The translations under genes and the position numbers were made by a program. From Phoronis australis (lineage: Eukaryota > Phoronida > Phoronidae), in the NCBI GenBank assembly GCA_002633005.1, contig NMRA01000002.1, positions 2,998,228 through 3,054,446 on the forward strand: DNA of 56,219 nucleotides, written 5' to 3'. The notes under the pieces are model-generated. The model was not told where the DNA came from, did no database searches, and saw nothing but the letters and a program-made list of their open reading frames with translations. Each line of letters begins with the position of its first letter. Position 1 is the first letter of the stretch. Below are positions 22,459 through 34,870 of the stretch, piece by piece.

Positions 22459-24577
22459 CTGTTAGTTATTTCAAACACGGAAATCGCCTCAGATTTAAGG
22501 GACAATTTGAGACCAATTTCATAACGGTAAGGGGACAAAATCAAAAATAAGCTTTTGTTATTTAAGGGGCTTTGTAGCAAATATAGTACGTCCTTGATTT
22601 TTCATTTTTTATTTCGTATTTTGTTTTTTGTCTACCACAAAAGAGCAAAAATGTGGATGTCACCGAATTAGGTTTCCGTTACAGCCGCGTAAACAAAGGC
22701 ACCTATGGCAAAGTCTGAGTTCCTGAAAAGAAGCCACCTAAGTAACGTAATGACTGAAATCCTTTTGATAACTGATTAATTTCGTTTTAAGATATCAGTT
22801 TGACGTTTAAACGACTTTAATTTTATGTCCAGGCTCATACATTTTCTTACGTCGGCGTACGTAAACGTCTTTCATCTACATTTTTTGTACCCATATTTCA
22901 ACATTTAACGTAAAGATACTCTTTCCACTTCATTTTAGTTAAAAGGATTCCAAACTCGGCTATGGTTTATTAACTGGTACTAAAAACGACTTTCCCGTCT
23001 AATTCACTGAAACCAAATAATGCTCTGTTACCCTCGACAACCTTCAAAATTTTGGAGGAAAATTTGAAATCTCAAAGCCTAGTAAACGGGCAAGCGTGAC
23101 CAACGCGTTTAGCGAGTTACGCGACAACTGTGGGGGAGACTACCTAGCAAGAACTAAATCTGTTCCAAAGGGAGTATGAGTTTTTAGTTGATTCCTACTT
23201 TACCTTTGACATTGACACCAATCATGCATCAGCAGGTGACACAACGAGGATTGGTTGAAATCATCAAAACAGGGTTCAGTATCCTTTTAACGGATTTTAA
23301 CGCCAGTTAGTTCAGTCAAAACCTAAACCCAAATAATGATCATTCAACACAGCTATATTAATTTTAAACTTCACTGAATTTAATATGGATTTTTATTTGA
23401 ATTTTATTTTTGATGGAGCACCGGCACTACCTAAAATGGCCGTCGTAATGAGTGACAGCTGACTCATGTATTATGGGTACTAACTCAACTACCAATGAGG
23501 TCTTAGCAGAAACCCCGCCTACATAGTAAAATAAGGCCAACACTAACAGGACAGCTAGTTACAAAATGGTTATTTTAAGCGACATCTTCCTATTGACGAA
23601 ACCCATCATGTGTTCTGAATTGGTGAATGTAAAAGAGTGTCTTTGATAATTAGCATGTTATTAATTCAAACTTTCCCCCACGCAGTGAATATGTGAAACC
23701 TTACACCACGAAGCATGTTTGCCTGACTGTAGCAAGTGTTACAGAAAGATCTGTAGTGTGTTACAACTCGCGCAGTGTGTGGGTCACTGTAACACACCGT
23801 GGTGCATGTTGAAACACCAGGGGGCTAATTGTAACATCGCAACCACACAAGGAACGCTCGGTTTCTACTCAAATGATGCGAACTATTATGACAAACGGTC
23901 GCCACACTCAAAACGTGAACAAAATTAAAACGCCTACGTTGTGATTCTGAAGGCTAGCGCGTCAATAATTATGCGGGCAACGAACTCTGACACCTTAGGT
24001 TCCATTTTCTTTTGACGCAGCTAAAACATTCTAAACAGCCATACCTCCGTACCCCAGGATCTTTGTTATTAGGGGAACTTGTAAGATGTTACAACGTGGG
24101 AATGCTCTTTCTTGTCATACAACATGTTACAACTCTCCAGCTAATCTGTTACTTGTTAAATACTGCTTAAAACAAGTTTCGCCCATCCTGGAATGTACTG
24201 ACCGTGAAGGGAAAAGGATGCATTTTCATTATCAAGTCAAATGCTTTCACAGTTAAAGCATCACACCTACAATAAGATGCATTTTTTACTTGAGTGGTAA
24301 AAGTAAAGTTTTTGGCCATCAAACGCAATAATTTCACTGACCACTTCCATGCTCTTTTGGGAAGACAGGGATGAATGTCAGACTGTGCATGATGGAGTAA
24401 TTGTCTGGCAAGACGGTACTATTTAGAAGATATAGCCATCGGAACTGAGATATGATAGTTGCGAAGGTAGCCAAATTTGGACATTTTTTTCTGGCATCCC
24501 ACATAACCTCAAAAGAGACATAGAGCGTGAAAGCTCGTCATAAACATCTTTTAAACAATTGCTGTTATTCACTTTCT
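22459..24577. other. Gene-free stretch
   Basis: No supported gene. A 69-codon frame at 23719-23928 is Cys-rich but sits over a GTGTGTTAC/GTAACACAC inverted motif. Around 23105-23160 there is a short match to MITE family A (GAGTTACGCGACA). Confidence 0.4.
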
Positions 24578-25258
24578 CTTGCAAGAGGGTTTCGAGAAAA
24601 AAATCACAAAATTCACGATTTTTTAATTCGCGCTAAGGAAAAATTCTGTAGTCACCAGAGAGTTTCTAATCTCCCTCTCACTTATGATGAACGTGCGCAT
24701 GCGCTCACAGTCATTCGACAAACAGCTGACTGACAAGATGGATATTAATGCCAGATCATCATGTGTGATTGCTCTCCGAATCTAAAGTCGACAGCAAGGT
24801 ATGAGACAAGCCAGGGATGCAAGCTATTACCCAAAAAGAATTTTAAGTGCATTTTAGAGTATACTTGAATACAACGATACTTTATAACAAACTTTAAACA
24901 GTTAAGACTTGCATCAACTGCTTCTTAATCGGACTAAGTCGCCATTGTTTTGTTTACATCAAAGGTCAAAGGTCACATTTTCCATAAATGGAAAAATGCT
25001 TCGTCATGTCTTGCCATAACAAACAAGGAGACGTGCTTTGCCCTTGTGGGAGAAAAACCGACGAAGTGACGATCATTTGACAGATCATTTTTTGAAATTC
25101 GAAACTAAAAGAAAACGCTTTGACATCAACAGAAATTCAACTTTTTTACGAACAAACCGTAAAAATACCTGCTGAACAGGTTAAATTTTGTTTTATTGGC
25201 AAAGAACCATTCTTAATAATGCAATTTGGTCTGTTTTTCGCGTTCCAGTCCCCTTTAA
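24578..25258 (+). repeat. Interspersed repeat R1, copy 1
   Basis: Long diverged similarity to the inverse of 52857-53270. Shared blocks include CTTGnnAGnnnnTTTCnAGAAAAAAATCAC near 24578, GTTTCTAATC near 24662, AAGGAGACGTGCTTT near 25025 and GTGGGAGAAAAA near 25046. Copy 1 has about 240 extra bases between roughly 24715 and 24955. The open frames inside (24527-24733, 25120-25440) are not preserved in copy 2, so it behaves as non-coding repeat DNA. Class unknown. Confidence 0.7.
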
Positions 25259-25910
25259 CAATCTCAGACACGCTCGTAATTTACGCTCGTGCGACCAGCG
25301 CGCGGGGTAACGATTGGGCCGGAGCACTACACATTCCGCTGCTGCGTATTCGTATACAAATGGTATTCAGGGAACATACAAGATATATTTTAAGTGGTAT
25401 TTTCTTAGAAGTTATTTTGGCGATAACTTGCGTTTATTGAGAAATATCAGGTAAAACGTCCCCCTACAGAACTCTGACTATTCTACTGTTCCACATATAG
25501 TCTTGGTCATACTTATCGTAGCCGATGTGTTCGTCATATCTTATGCAACCAAAGTTATTACGTTGGTCACGTGGGTATACAAATTACCAATTACTAATTA
25601 CAGTTTGCTAAAATGCCTGGATTTGTTGCGGAAAACGTATTTGTCAAGTGCTGAGCCAGTTCTAGTTCTCGTAGTGTCCATTCGTCTAATACGTTTTGTC
25701 ATTGAGATTTTAATCTTAAAAGTTGTTTTTGATAATGCAGACCAAAAATAACGTTTTTTGATACTTCTGCTCGCCGACAATTTAACACACTCTTTCTGCT
25801 CCCCATTCTTTACAATATGCACTGAAGAAATGAATTTTCACACAAAACAGCGCTTTCCTTACAGAGTCATGCCATTTCAACATAATGATATGTTTTCAAA
25901 CTAAACAAAA
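25259..25910. other. Gene-free stretch
   Basis: No supported gene. Opposed overlapping frames at 25503-25751 and 25598-25822 have no motif. Confidence 0.4.
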
Positions 25911-26240
25911 TTTATAGGGACATTGTCGTTTTTATGACTAAAAACGCATTTTGGGATTACAGCTAGACGGTATAGACTTTTTGAAGTTATCAGTTTTGTC
26001 CAAAGCTATGAAAAAGCAAAATCCGCTGTGTCTTTGTGGTTTAATCACAAATAGCCAATTCTCGCCGATTTGCGCCAGAAATTCGCCGACATCAAGGCTA
26101 GTGGTTTTACCTGACGAATACGTTAAAAATAATGCGACACGTGACAAGTGGGGTTTAGATCAGCCAGCAGAGCGGTTGGCTGCGAGGCGAGGGTTTCAGG
26201 TTCCATTCAAGGGGCTGATAACTAACAAATATTTTCTCAC
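25911..26240 (+). repeat. tRNA-related interspersed repeat (family S), copy 1
   Basis: It starts TTTATAGGGACATTGTCG and contains AAAAACGCATTTTGGGATTA, then the body CAAAATCCGCTGTGTCTTTG and CACAAATAGCCAATTCTCGC. Downstream comes a tRNA-like block with an A-box-like TAGATCAGCCAGCAGAGCGG (from 26157) and a B-box-like GGTTCCATTC (about 26199-26208). The same order recurs at 44.9, 46.2 and 55.8 kb. Pol III internal promoters of this type mark tRNA-derived SINEs. Confidence 0.7.
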
Positions 26241-26416
26241 CCATAATGCCACTTTGATATGCAAATTTTAGTAATACTGTTCAGGCTGGTTTTCACGGAT
26301 TAAATCTTCAGCAATTTGATTATTATCGCAAACCCCAAGAAACACTCGTAAATGCGTATTTTTCGTGCTCATTTTTAATGTCTGTCTTTTCATGATTAGT
26401 AAGCAAGGGCTAGACC

Positions 26417-26505
26417 GTTTAAAAGAGACATTGCCAGTATTAAGGCCGACAAAACAACAAAATCCGTTGTATTGTTGCTGCTTTATTGCAAATCACCAAA
26501 CAAAA
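26417..26505 (+). repeat. Family S partial copy
   Basis: TTAAAAGAGACATTGCC, then GGCCGACA, then AACAACAAAATCCGTTGTAT and TTATTGCAAATC match the start and middle of the family S body. The tRNA-like end is missing. Confidence 0.55.
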
Positions 26506-26638
26506 GATTTCACATTTTTACAGTGATTAGAAAAAACAAACAAGTTGTATGAACTTCTTAAGGTCCGAACCATGAGAACAGACAACCGAATATAAAAACT
26601 GCAACCGAAGTAAACCAAAGTGAAGAACATTGAGAACA

Positions 26639-26770
26639 GGCTGCGTTCCGTAGACGCAAGAAACTCGCGACTACTCGCAAGCGTTCGCGTGATGTCGCTA
26701 CGCATTACAAACGAAACACGTTATCAGACTAGCTTTTCTTGCGAGTGTCTTGCGTCTACGGAAAGCAGCC
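26639..26770. mobile_element. MITE, family B (GGCTGCNTTCCGTAGACGCAAG ends)
   Basis: The left end GGCTGCGTTCCGTAGACGC continues AAGAAACTCGCG. The right end is its inverse (GGCTGCTTTCCGTAGACGC, AAGACACTCGC). 132 bp, with inverted repeats of about 30 bp. Related copies lie at 30180-30290 and 50036-50152. No clear target duplication. Confidence 0.8.
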
Positions 26771-27842
26771 AGGATATCCCTCACTGGAGATTTTTTAAGC
26801 CAAAGCTAAGGTTCAATGCATGTACATGATCCAAAACGGAAACTAAATTAAATCATTGAAACCTTAAACAGAGTAGTTCCGTAATCGAATTTCACATATT
26901 GGTTATAAATGTGACAGTGTAGGGTCTAACTATTCCGAATACCACAAGCAATTGTTTCAGTCAATGAATCCAACGTTTCTCGTTATCGCATTAATTATTA
27001 ATTTATCACTCGCGTAGTATCATTTACGCTGATTGAAAACACTTGTTTTATTTCGCTAGATTTGCTGATGACATTTAGATGTCATCAAAGATATCGTATT
27101 CTTCTAAATAACTAGATTAGGTAATGCGCATGGATAAAGTAAAATTGAGAAATGAGATTAATTCGCAATGTTCAAAGAAGTACGCCAGACACCCAGTGTG
27201 TATTGCCTCAGGCCAATTATTACACGTCGGATGATAAGAATATCTTTCGATTGTTTGAAAGTAAGCAATTTGCGAAAAAGGAAACAGTGTGCAAATATAT
27301 ATGCAATAAAAGTGTAACGAGCTACATCATTTGATTAACTGACTTGGCGACTGAACTCAATGGAAGTCACCACTTAATAATTTAACAGTCTTACAGGTAA
27401 CTGTTGCCATTTGTTAAATTCTGGTGAGTACGTCGCCGAATTTACATTGCAAGACGATCGTAAAATAAGCCGACTAAAATCGAATGCGAGTGTTAAATGA
27501 TCTTGCATTTACACGAGAGTTGAAAACTAGCGACGTCATCAATAATCACTGTAACCGAACCTGAAAAATATCTTCTCACAATGACGTCAGGAAATTAAAA
27601 AGACAACCAACCCTAATCTCAAATTCTCAAAACCCTAAACGCAGAGGAGGAAAACGTCCCAATTTTTTGTGATCTCTTGGAAAATTTTCGAATACACGCC
27701 TGTAGGTGGCGCCTCGGGTTATATGCCTATGCACTTCAGTGATAATATTTTTTGAAAAAAAATGCAGTAGACCCACAGGCGAGGCGCGTGAGCGTAGAAC
27801 TGCATGTTCTTTAAAGAGCGTTTGTCAAAAGTACTACATCAT
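26771..27842. other. Gene-free stretch
   Basis: No supported gene and no clear repeat. Confidence 0.4.
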
Positions 27843-27981
27843 ATTCGTCATCATTGTCATCACCATCATCGTCATCATCGTCATCGTCTTCGTCATAATC
27901 ATCATTTTCATCATCATCATCATCATAATCATCATCATCGTCGTCATCATCCTCATCATCCTCACAGTCATATCGTCATGA
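27843..27981. repeat. (ATC)n trinucleotide microsatellite
   Basis: Imperfect CATCAT/CGTCAT tract. It generates artificial open frames of poly-Ile, poly-His or poly-Met type on both strands. Confidence 0.95.
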
Positions 27982-30179
27982 TTTATTTCTAAATTTGACA
28001 GAGCCAGTATAACAAAGAAAGTTTCATGCTTCTTGAGCAGGTGCACAACAGTCTTGCATTTTGGATGTTCGATCTTCTCGAACTTCAAACTGACATATAG
28101 GGTCTAGACAATGCCACATAAAATGCACAAAAACAATGCTCTTTGTTTTGAAATCCACATAGGTACAGCTGTACGTTTTTGTAAAAAAAAATAGTTGAAC
28201 AGAAAAAAATGACGACGTTATCTTACTTATATGGCCATGAGCGCTCACACTGTGTATACAGGATCAGTTAACAAGTAATCATGTTGGCATAATCAAATTA
28301 AACAAATATTACGTAACGGAATGTCAACATTTAATTCTGTTTACATTAATAAAGAGCCACTTCATTTGACGACGAGCCGTAGCATCTGTCGTTTTGGGAA
28401 AAACGAGAACCTGGCGCTGTCGCGAATTTTGTCTTGACTCTGCTCCATGTCAGACTACAGTCTACAAAAGGACCGGGATGAGTGCTTAACGGACAAGCTG
28501 TGTTTTTCTGTTTGTTTCGCATACTGTAAGACTATCTGATGTAGCTTACAAGGCAATCTAATGTATCGGCTGCAGAGCTCAGAGCATCAGGTGAGTACAG
28601 TGGTTTGGAAACTTATCAGGGTGATCTGGAGTATGCCGGCATAGTGCTTTACTAAACACAGTTAAAAATGATAAAACAAAAATACGAGTGACACGTTCCC
28701 TAGATTTTACCAGCGTTTGTCTGTGAGTAGAGTATACCGGAAGAAGAACAAAACTAGATTGATGATAAATAAAATAAAAATTAATACCAAACGATGAAAT
28801 AATTAAACTAGTTTTTACTGAATTAATTAATTGTTATGTGTGCACTGGATACAATTTGGCAACTACCCTTTAACTGTAAAAGATTACCCCCAGATCGAAC
28901 AGACATTTTATCCAGTTGTCCAAGGCAGGGGCAGGGGTTCTTCTCCCCGAAAAAGAACACAAGCAATCTAAGACCCGAATTTTGATTTGATTCACCGGTT
29001 TTTATAACGTGCATGCGCGTATATATTCCCATGCGTCTATTCCCAAAATAACGAGTTTCTTTCAAAGAATATTTTTCAACTATTTCGCTTAAAAGCGCAT
29101 GTGATTAAATTTTTTATAGGCGCATGTGGACGTCTTTTGTGTAAGCGCATGTATTGCTCTGGATAAAGGTACACGCTTTTCCTCGACAAAACCACGTTAT
29201 CGTGCCCGTGCTAAACATTTTTTGATATCCGACTTGCTTTGACAGTGCCTTCCCGTATTATACGCGCTGTTAGGTTCACGTTTGAAGTTTTATTTAACTA
29301 TATGTTGGAGAGCTTGTAGGAATAACAGCTAGCAGTCTTGTTCGGTGACTAAGTGTGTCACGAAAGAACGCAAATTTGGCTTTTTGTTCTCACGTTTGCC
29401 ATGGGTGAATAACCCTAGTACATGAACTAGACCTAATAACCTGCAATGTCTAAAGGTTTTAGAGGAAAAATGATTAACATGACTTGAATCAGTTATAAAA
29501 TCTTCCCACTAAAACCAACGAAGACAACAACAGTTTCCAACTCAAAAACAAATGTAACAACTTTTGATTAAGTTAGGATATAAACAAATTACTGTGGAAG
29601 TACGCTCATGTACATGTCTTACATGCGCATGCGTACTATGCGAGCTCATATCATTGCAAGTTTTAAGAGTCAAATTGTTAAGCATAACGCTTTTTTAAAA
29701 ACTGGGCAGTTTCTAGATCCAGAATATCACTTTAAAACATGGTTTTACTTAAATGGTTAACGCATAGGCGTATACGGCTGTTCTGGATATGGGGAACTTT
29801 CGTTTGAATCGCTGACGTCATACATGTGGCACCCCTTTAAGATCCTACATTTTTTTTCAAGAGGTCCGAAGAAATCACCAGTGAAGTGAATAAAAGGGGC
29901 ATTATGCAAAACCCTATACTGTGTTCTGTTGGAAAACAGTTCATTACCAAATCCCAACAGCTGTAGTGAGAGACTTTTCCGCCCTGCTTTCACAATGAAC
30001 TTGAAAATCATGAAATAAACTGTTTAACTCTGACAGACTGGTCTCAGAAGTTAAAGAGATCACCAGCGACATGAAGCATCCAAATACTAGAAACGTTGGC
30101 CTACCAAGTCAAAATTGATAATATTTTGAACATTCTTCTTCACTAGTCAATGCCTTGGTACCCGATCCATAAATGCAAT
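27982..30179. other. Gene-free stretch with a possible first exon
   Basis: No supported gene. Around 28450 a 31-codon frame (MSDYSLQKDRDECLTD...) lies upstream of a good donor context, CAG|GTGAGTAC at 28588-28598. This could be a 5' exon with an upstream ORF, but nothing confirms it. Confidence 0.3.
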
Positions 30180-30290
30180 GTACCGTCGTGAAACTCTAGA
30201 TCACGCAATTATGCGTCAGACATTGCCAAGCGTTACAAGCAAAGCACGTGATCACACAAACTTTACTCACGAGATTCTTGCGTCAACGGA
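30180..30290. mobile_element. MITE family B, degraded copy
   Basis: It ends with ACGAGATTCTTGCGTCAACG, and the interior GTGATCACACAAACTT matches the copy at 50036-50152. The left end (CCGTCGTGAAACTCTAGATC) is a weak inverse. Confidence 0.5.
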
Positions 30291-31426
30291 TCTCACACAT
30301 TACTGACATGATTTGAGATGGAAATCACTTTTAGTCTTCTCGTGGAAAGGTTTGCCACACATAAATTTTACTAGGTGGGTGCCTAATCTGGCTTCTGATT
30401 TGCGTTTCAGGTGGTGATTGTAACCCCTTAACATTTACGTTACGCAATTCCACCATGACATCTGCGAAGCGTTCGGTAGACCCAGGCACTGCGAGTAAAT
30501 CTAGTGTGATTACGTGTTTGGCTTTTTAAAGCATAAATTGCACGGCAGTAGCTCGCGAAGTCTTGTGTGATTTCGTTTTTCTAGCAAAAAATGTCCTCTA
30601 TGACACGCAGCCCTAGTCTTTTGCTATGCATTGCATTGTGTAGAGTGGTTGTCACTTGAGGAGACAGGACGAGTTCGCCCCCAGGACGAGTTCGCCCACC
30701 CCCCTGTCTGGGATACTACGTACACCTAACTATCCGCTGCGAGGTCACAGGAATGTTACAAACAGTGATTTTGAAGGAGGATTTCTTAAATGTACTTTTG
30801 ATTTTCATACCGGTAGAAAGGGTATTCGGTTTACCTTCTCAAGTATTTTTGTTAGTTCCACGTTCCATTCATTTTTGCATTAAGTTTAAGTTCAGTACGT
30901 TATAATTGTTATAATAACATATTATATAACATAAAGAGTAGTACCTAAACATCATCACCTATCCGTTGGGTTTGATCAATATGCTTTTATCAGTTGAGGT
31001 CTCTGAGTGAGAAGAATTTAACGCTATGAGAAATACCGCAATGGACTCGAAAAATATCAATGAAAACACATCTGAATAAAGCAGAAAAATACATTTGATC
31101 TTAAAACTGAAGTTGAAATTGATTTTTGCTATGTTAATGAAAATATTTCAAAATTGGTCATTTTGTATTTCACAAAAGTTACTGACTGATTGTGGTAAGG
31201 ACATTAAACCAAGTCCACGCACGCTTTAGAAATTCAACATGGATGTTCAAAATGTATCTACCTTTCTGAAAGTTTTCCTAATTGGAATAGATTTTAGCGA
31301 CTAAAATAAATGTAACAATGTTCAGAATGCATTGAAATATGATTTATGATGGTAATGACGACATTGAGGGAACATATTTTATTACCGTAAAATCAAACGT
31401 GTGTAGAATTTAAAAGAGTGAAATAA
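30291..31426. other. Gene-free stretch
   Basis: No supported gene. Contains a short direct repeat of GGACGAGTTCGCCC near 30668 and 30683. Confidence 0.4.
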
Positions 31427-31624
31427 ACATACATACATACATAAACGCGTACATACATACATACATCCATACATACATACATACATACATACATACATAC
31501 ACGCATACATACATACATACATACAAACATACATACACGCATACATACATACACACATGCACACATACATACATACATACATACATACACGCATACATAC
31601 ATGCAAACATACATACATACATAC
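31427..31624. repeat. (CATA)n microsatellite
   Basis: About 200 bases of CATA units with occasional CGCA/CAAA variants. Three overlapping minus open frames of Met-Tyr-Val-Cys repeats arise purely from it. Confidence 0.97.
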
Positions 31625-31769
31625 ACTTAGCAGTAACATCATCAAGTCAATTGAGTAAGGACCATTGATTTAGCAACAGAAAGTTAGACCCAAAATCAAA
31701 TCACAAACATCATCAACAAATTAAGTTCAAATTTCGAAAATATTTGCTGTGGCGTGCACTGTTTGTAAT

Positions 31770-31803
31770 GGAAATCAGCAGGATTGGAAACCTGCTGATT
31801 TCC
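31770..31803. repeat. Perfect 13-bp hairpin
   Basis: GGAAATCAGCAGG at 31770-31782 and its exact inverse at 31791-31803 with an 8-base loop. Could be a structured RNA stem or foldback remnant. Confidence 0.75.
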
Positions 31804-32978
31804 CTCGAGTACAAGTTTCGTTTTTTCATCATTCAATATGTTAATGAATCCTTGAGCACTTTCTCAATTACTGTGTTGTGATTGCCTTTAGACGCAGCAT
31901 GCATCAGCACCTCTTGTTAAATAATGTTATTTGTGCAGGGCATCAAAATCTTAAAATACGGGCACTTTCAGAATATTAAATGCTTGAGGATATGGATAAC
32001 GAACTGTAATTTTTTTGCAAACCCGCAAATCACTTCTCATCCAAGTTGAAACTAGTTTTATAGCGGTAATTGGTTTAAGCCACAAGTTTACTTCTTGGAC
32101 GGAACGCCGTTTAACTTTCCGAAATAGATAACATTGGAAATTCCTTGTACTTGAGCTTAGTTTCGTAAAAAAAAACGGTGACCCGATGGAGATGCTTGTT
32201 TCAATTTTACCCTTTCTAAGGATCGAGCTGGCCATTTGAATTAAATTGCTTTAAGCAGAAATTATGTCTTCAAGCTTGTTCGAACAATTGTAAAATGCAT
32301 TTCATATTTAAGATTTAAAACTGACAACTTCCTAGAAATCTGGCATCACTAGCTTCCACTGCATGACAACTTTTATGAAAAGGGGAAAACTTGCCCCCGT
32401 CTCCCTTACGTCAACGGAAAAATTAAATATTAAAGTCGCCGTGAATCGTATTCCGAAGTTAAAACACCAACTTTTTCATAAGTTTACTTGGTCTTCCAAA
32501 ACAACGTCATCGCAATCTTTTCCAATTTTTTAATTGAAATTGGTTACAAAAATCGGGCAGTGGTATTGCCTTATTAGCGACTGTAAACAAAGTCTACGTC
32601 AGAAGCAACTTAAACGAACACAACCAGATCTATGACCAAATACACATTTCAGGGTACAACTGACTTCTTTGACCAGAGATAGAAAACAAAAAGTTTGTTG
32701 TTTTTTGATTTTATTATCAATCGCCGATTCTTAATAAAGGCTTCCAGGCAAAATTAGCTGAAATCTAGGGGGCAGCCTCATCAGCTATTTCGTTGCTACG
32801 CGCCGTGAAGTGAGATCGCCGCCGCGGCCGGTGTGTCTGGTGCTGATCAAAAGCCGGCGTGGAAAAAGAGCCAACCGCACGAGGGTATCCTATAAAAAGA
32901 CAAGAAGAGCCGAAACTTATTGGAAGAGTAACCTGTGTAGAATAAGAATTTGGGAATGAAAACGAGTGCTGGACTCAC
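31804..32978. other. No supported gene; GC-rich promoter-like patch
   Basis: The minus frame 31951-32235 (94 codons) is unassigned. At 32798-32890 the sequence turns GC- and CpG-rich (CGCCGCCGCGGCCGG) and is followed by TATAAAAAGA near 32891. This resembles a core promoter reading rightwards, but no first exon could be confirmed. Confidence 0.3.
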
Positions 32979-33091
32979 CATGCAAGCTGAAATGAACATT
33001 TCCAGAAACGTCAAACTTGACATTCATGCCTAATTTTGATTGACTTGAAAGCGTAAACCAAAAGCTCTTGACGTCTCCAGTGTATGACCAT
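32979..33091 (-). CDS. Candidate 113-bp internal exon, unknown protein
   Basis: The minus strand shows an acceptor (ACGTTTCAG, ending at 33092), an open frame and a donor (GTGAGT at 32978-32973). The peptide WSYTGDVKSFWFTLSSQSKL runs on as GMNVKFDVSGNVHFSLH and looks like an extracellular beta-rich segment. No family recognised and no adjoining exons identified. Confidence 0.35.
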
Positions 33092-34777
33092 CTGAAACGT
33101 TTTCGACTAGTCGGCAGCATAGTTATGAAAATTTGCTTTCCTAAATGACCAAATTCCCTTTGAAAACCCTATAACCTGAGTATTTCAATCTATGTATTGT
33201 TGGGGTGGGTGGGTAACTATTAACAGAGTACTGAGTTGTTAAACACCATGCCTGAATTCTAAAATTACATGCGTGCAAATTGGTACCTGAAGGTCACGTG
33301 GTTCACCAGCAAGTGAAGTCAAGGACCACTGGCGTAGCTGATTTTATGTGAAACCAAAAGCAAAATTTGAACACATCCACGTAATAAAAGGAATGTATTC
33401 AAATGAAAAAGCTCCGAACTACTATAGAAGTGTTGTCTGGGAAAAATGCGTAATTCTGTTCAACTGGGACATTTTATTTAGGGTTTATTGTCTCCGACAG
33501 GTGTCACTTTAACGAGTGTGGTATGAAGTAATAAACGACCTTTCAGTTGTTTTCTAGTCTAGACGTCGATTCCAGACGGAGAAAGGAAAAAGATGAGACT
33601 GGTTTTACAACAACTAGTGGTCTTAATCAAAAGATATCTGTTTGGTTTATTACCCTTTCACCTACTTGCTAGACTAGAAGCATTTTTACTAAATATATAT
33701 TCAAGAGACGCGTAATAATTGCAATTGTTTTGCAATTTTAATTAACAGCAGAGTATTCATTGTCCGTGGGGCGTTTAAAAGAAAACAGCTAATCGATGCA
33801 GACGACGTTTATTGATGGCGTTGCTAGTTTAACTCGAAATAGCTATGATATTGAGAGAAAGCTTTTTAAAAAGGCCAAAATTAAGACTACTTGAATATTT
33901 GCGTTACGTAGTAACCTTGCGCAAATCTGATTACAAAACGCGGCATGGCCACCAAAATGGGTTAAATCGCGTGGATCATTTTTAAATTAAAATTTTGGTT
34001 GTCTGTAAAGTATCAGAGTCGTGTAGTTTTCGTCGTTTTCCAGATAAACATCGATTCGTTTTCCCTTGGGATTTGTCATCAAAAGAAGACGTGTCAATAA
34101 AACTGAAGTCCGCGTGGTTGTATTACCACGTGACAATTTTTTGTTAATGCTCCTGATTCATTAATTAGCGACTTCAATTGGTACGTACCAGGCTCAAAAC
34201 GACAGTGCGAATTCTTTAAATTACGAAAGTACCTAACACGCATGCAGTTTTTCCCCAGTGACTTGCTCAAGCCCGAGAGCAAACATTTAAGTAATTACTT
34301 GCGCCAACGAGTTGAGGGGGTTACATAATGGGCCGTTTAGGCCTCGTTAATGTCTTGCTAACATATTGCAGTGAGGAAATTGACATAAATCTAGTGATGC
34401 AATAAGAAATGATTTCAGTGAAGAATCCTGCGACTGAGTGGGACTGGCCTGTTAATGATGAAATGAGAGGACAGTGTCAGAGACTGCTTTCACTGTTGGG
34501 CAGTTCCTTTTTGAACCAATCATAAAACACCGGTGTGTTGATAAATGTCCAGGATGCACTACGAAGTCATATTCATTACATGTGTGTATTTTGGTTTACT
34601 ATCGCTGATGTGACTGATTTTGATTTTAATGAATGATTTGGGCCTCTACTGACATAAAAACAACATATAACAGCGTGTAAAACATGTCAGAACATCAGGC
34701 TCAAAAAGTCAAAACTTTAGAAGTGGAGCACTGCAAGCAACCACAACGCCAGAGACACTCTACGCACATATATAAAC
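33092..34777. other. Gene-free stretch
   Basis: No supported gene or repeat. Confidence 0.4.
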
Positions 34778-34870
34778 GAACTAACGTGTTATCAGGAAGA
34801 GATATCTCTTCCTGGTGTTATTCAATACATACAGACATAGATTGCTGCGCTAATGTGTAAAACCATGGAA
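34778..34870 (+). repeat. Repeat R2, left copy, with a 22-bp palindrome inserted
   Basis: AACTAACGTGTTAT, then TCAATACATACA, then GCGCTAATGTGTAAAACCA match the right copy at 36786-36850 (AACTAACGCGTTAT, TTAATACATACA, GCGCTAACGTGTAAAACCA). Unlike the right copy it contains the perfect palindrome centred on GATATC at 34793-34814. Direct repeats GTTAT flank the extra bases at 34788-34792 and 34817-34821. Confidence 0.65.

Noticed and set aside
23719-23928. Cysteine-rich 69-codon frame (CSKCYRKIC...)
   Set aside because: The cysteines arise from repeated GTGTTAC/TGTAACA motifs; no known zinc-finger spacing and no splice context.
27706-28088. Poly-Ile, poly-His and poly-Met open frames
   Set aside because: Artefacts of the (ATC)n tract on both strands.
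31382-31645. Three minus-strand open frames of Met-Tyr-Val-Cys repeats
   Set aside because: They are translations of the (CATA)n microsatellite in different frames.
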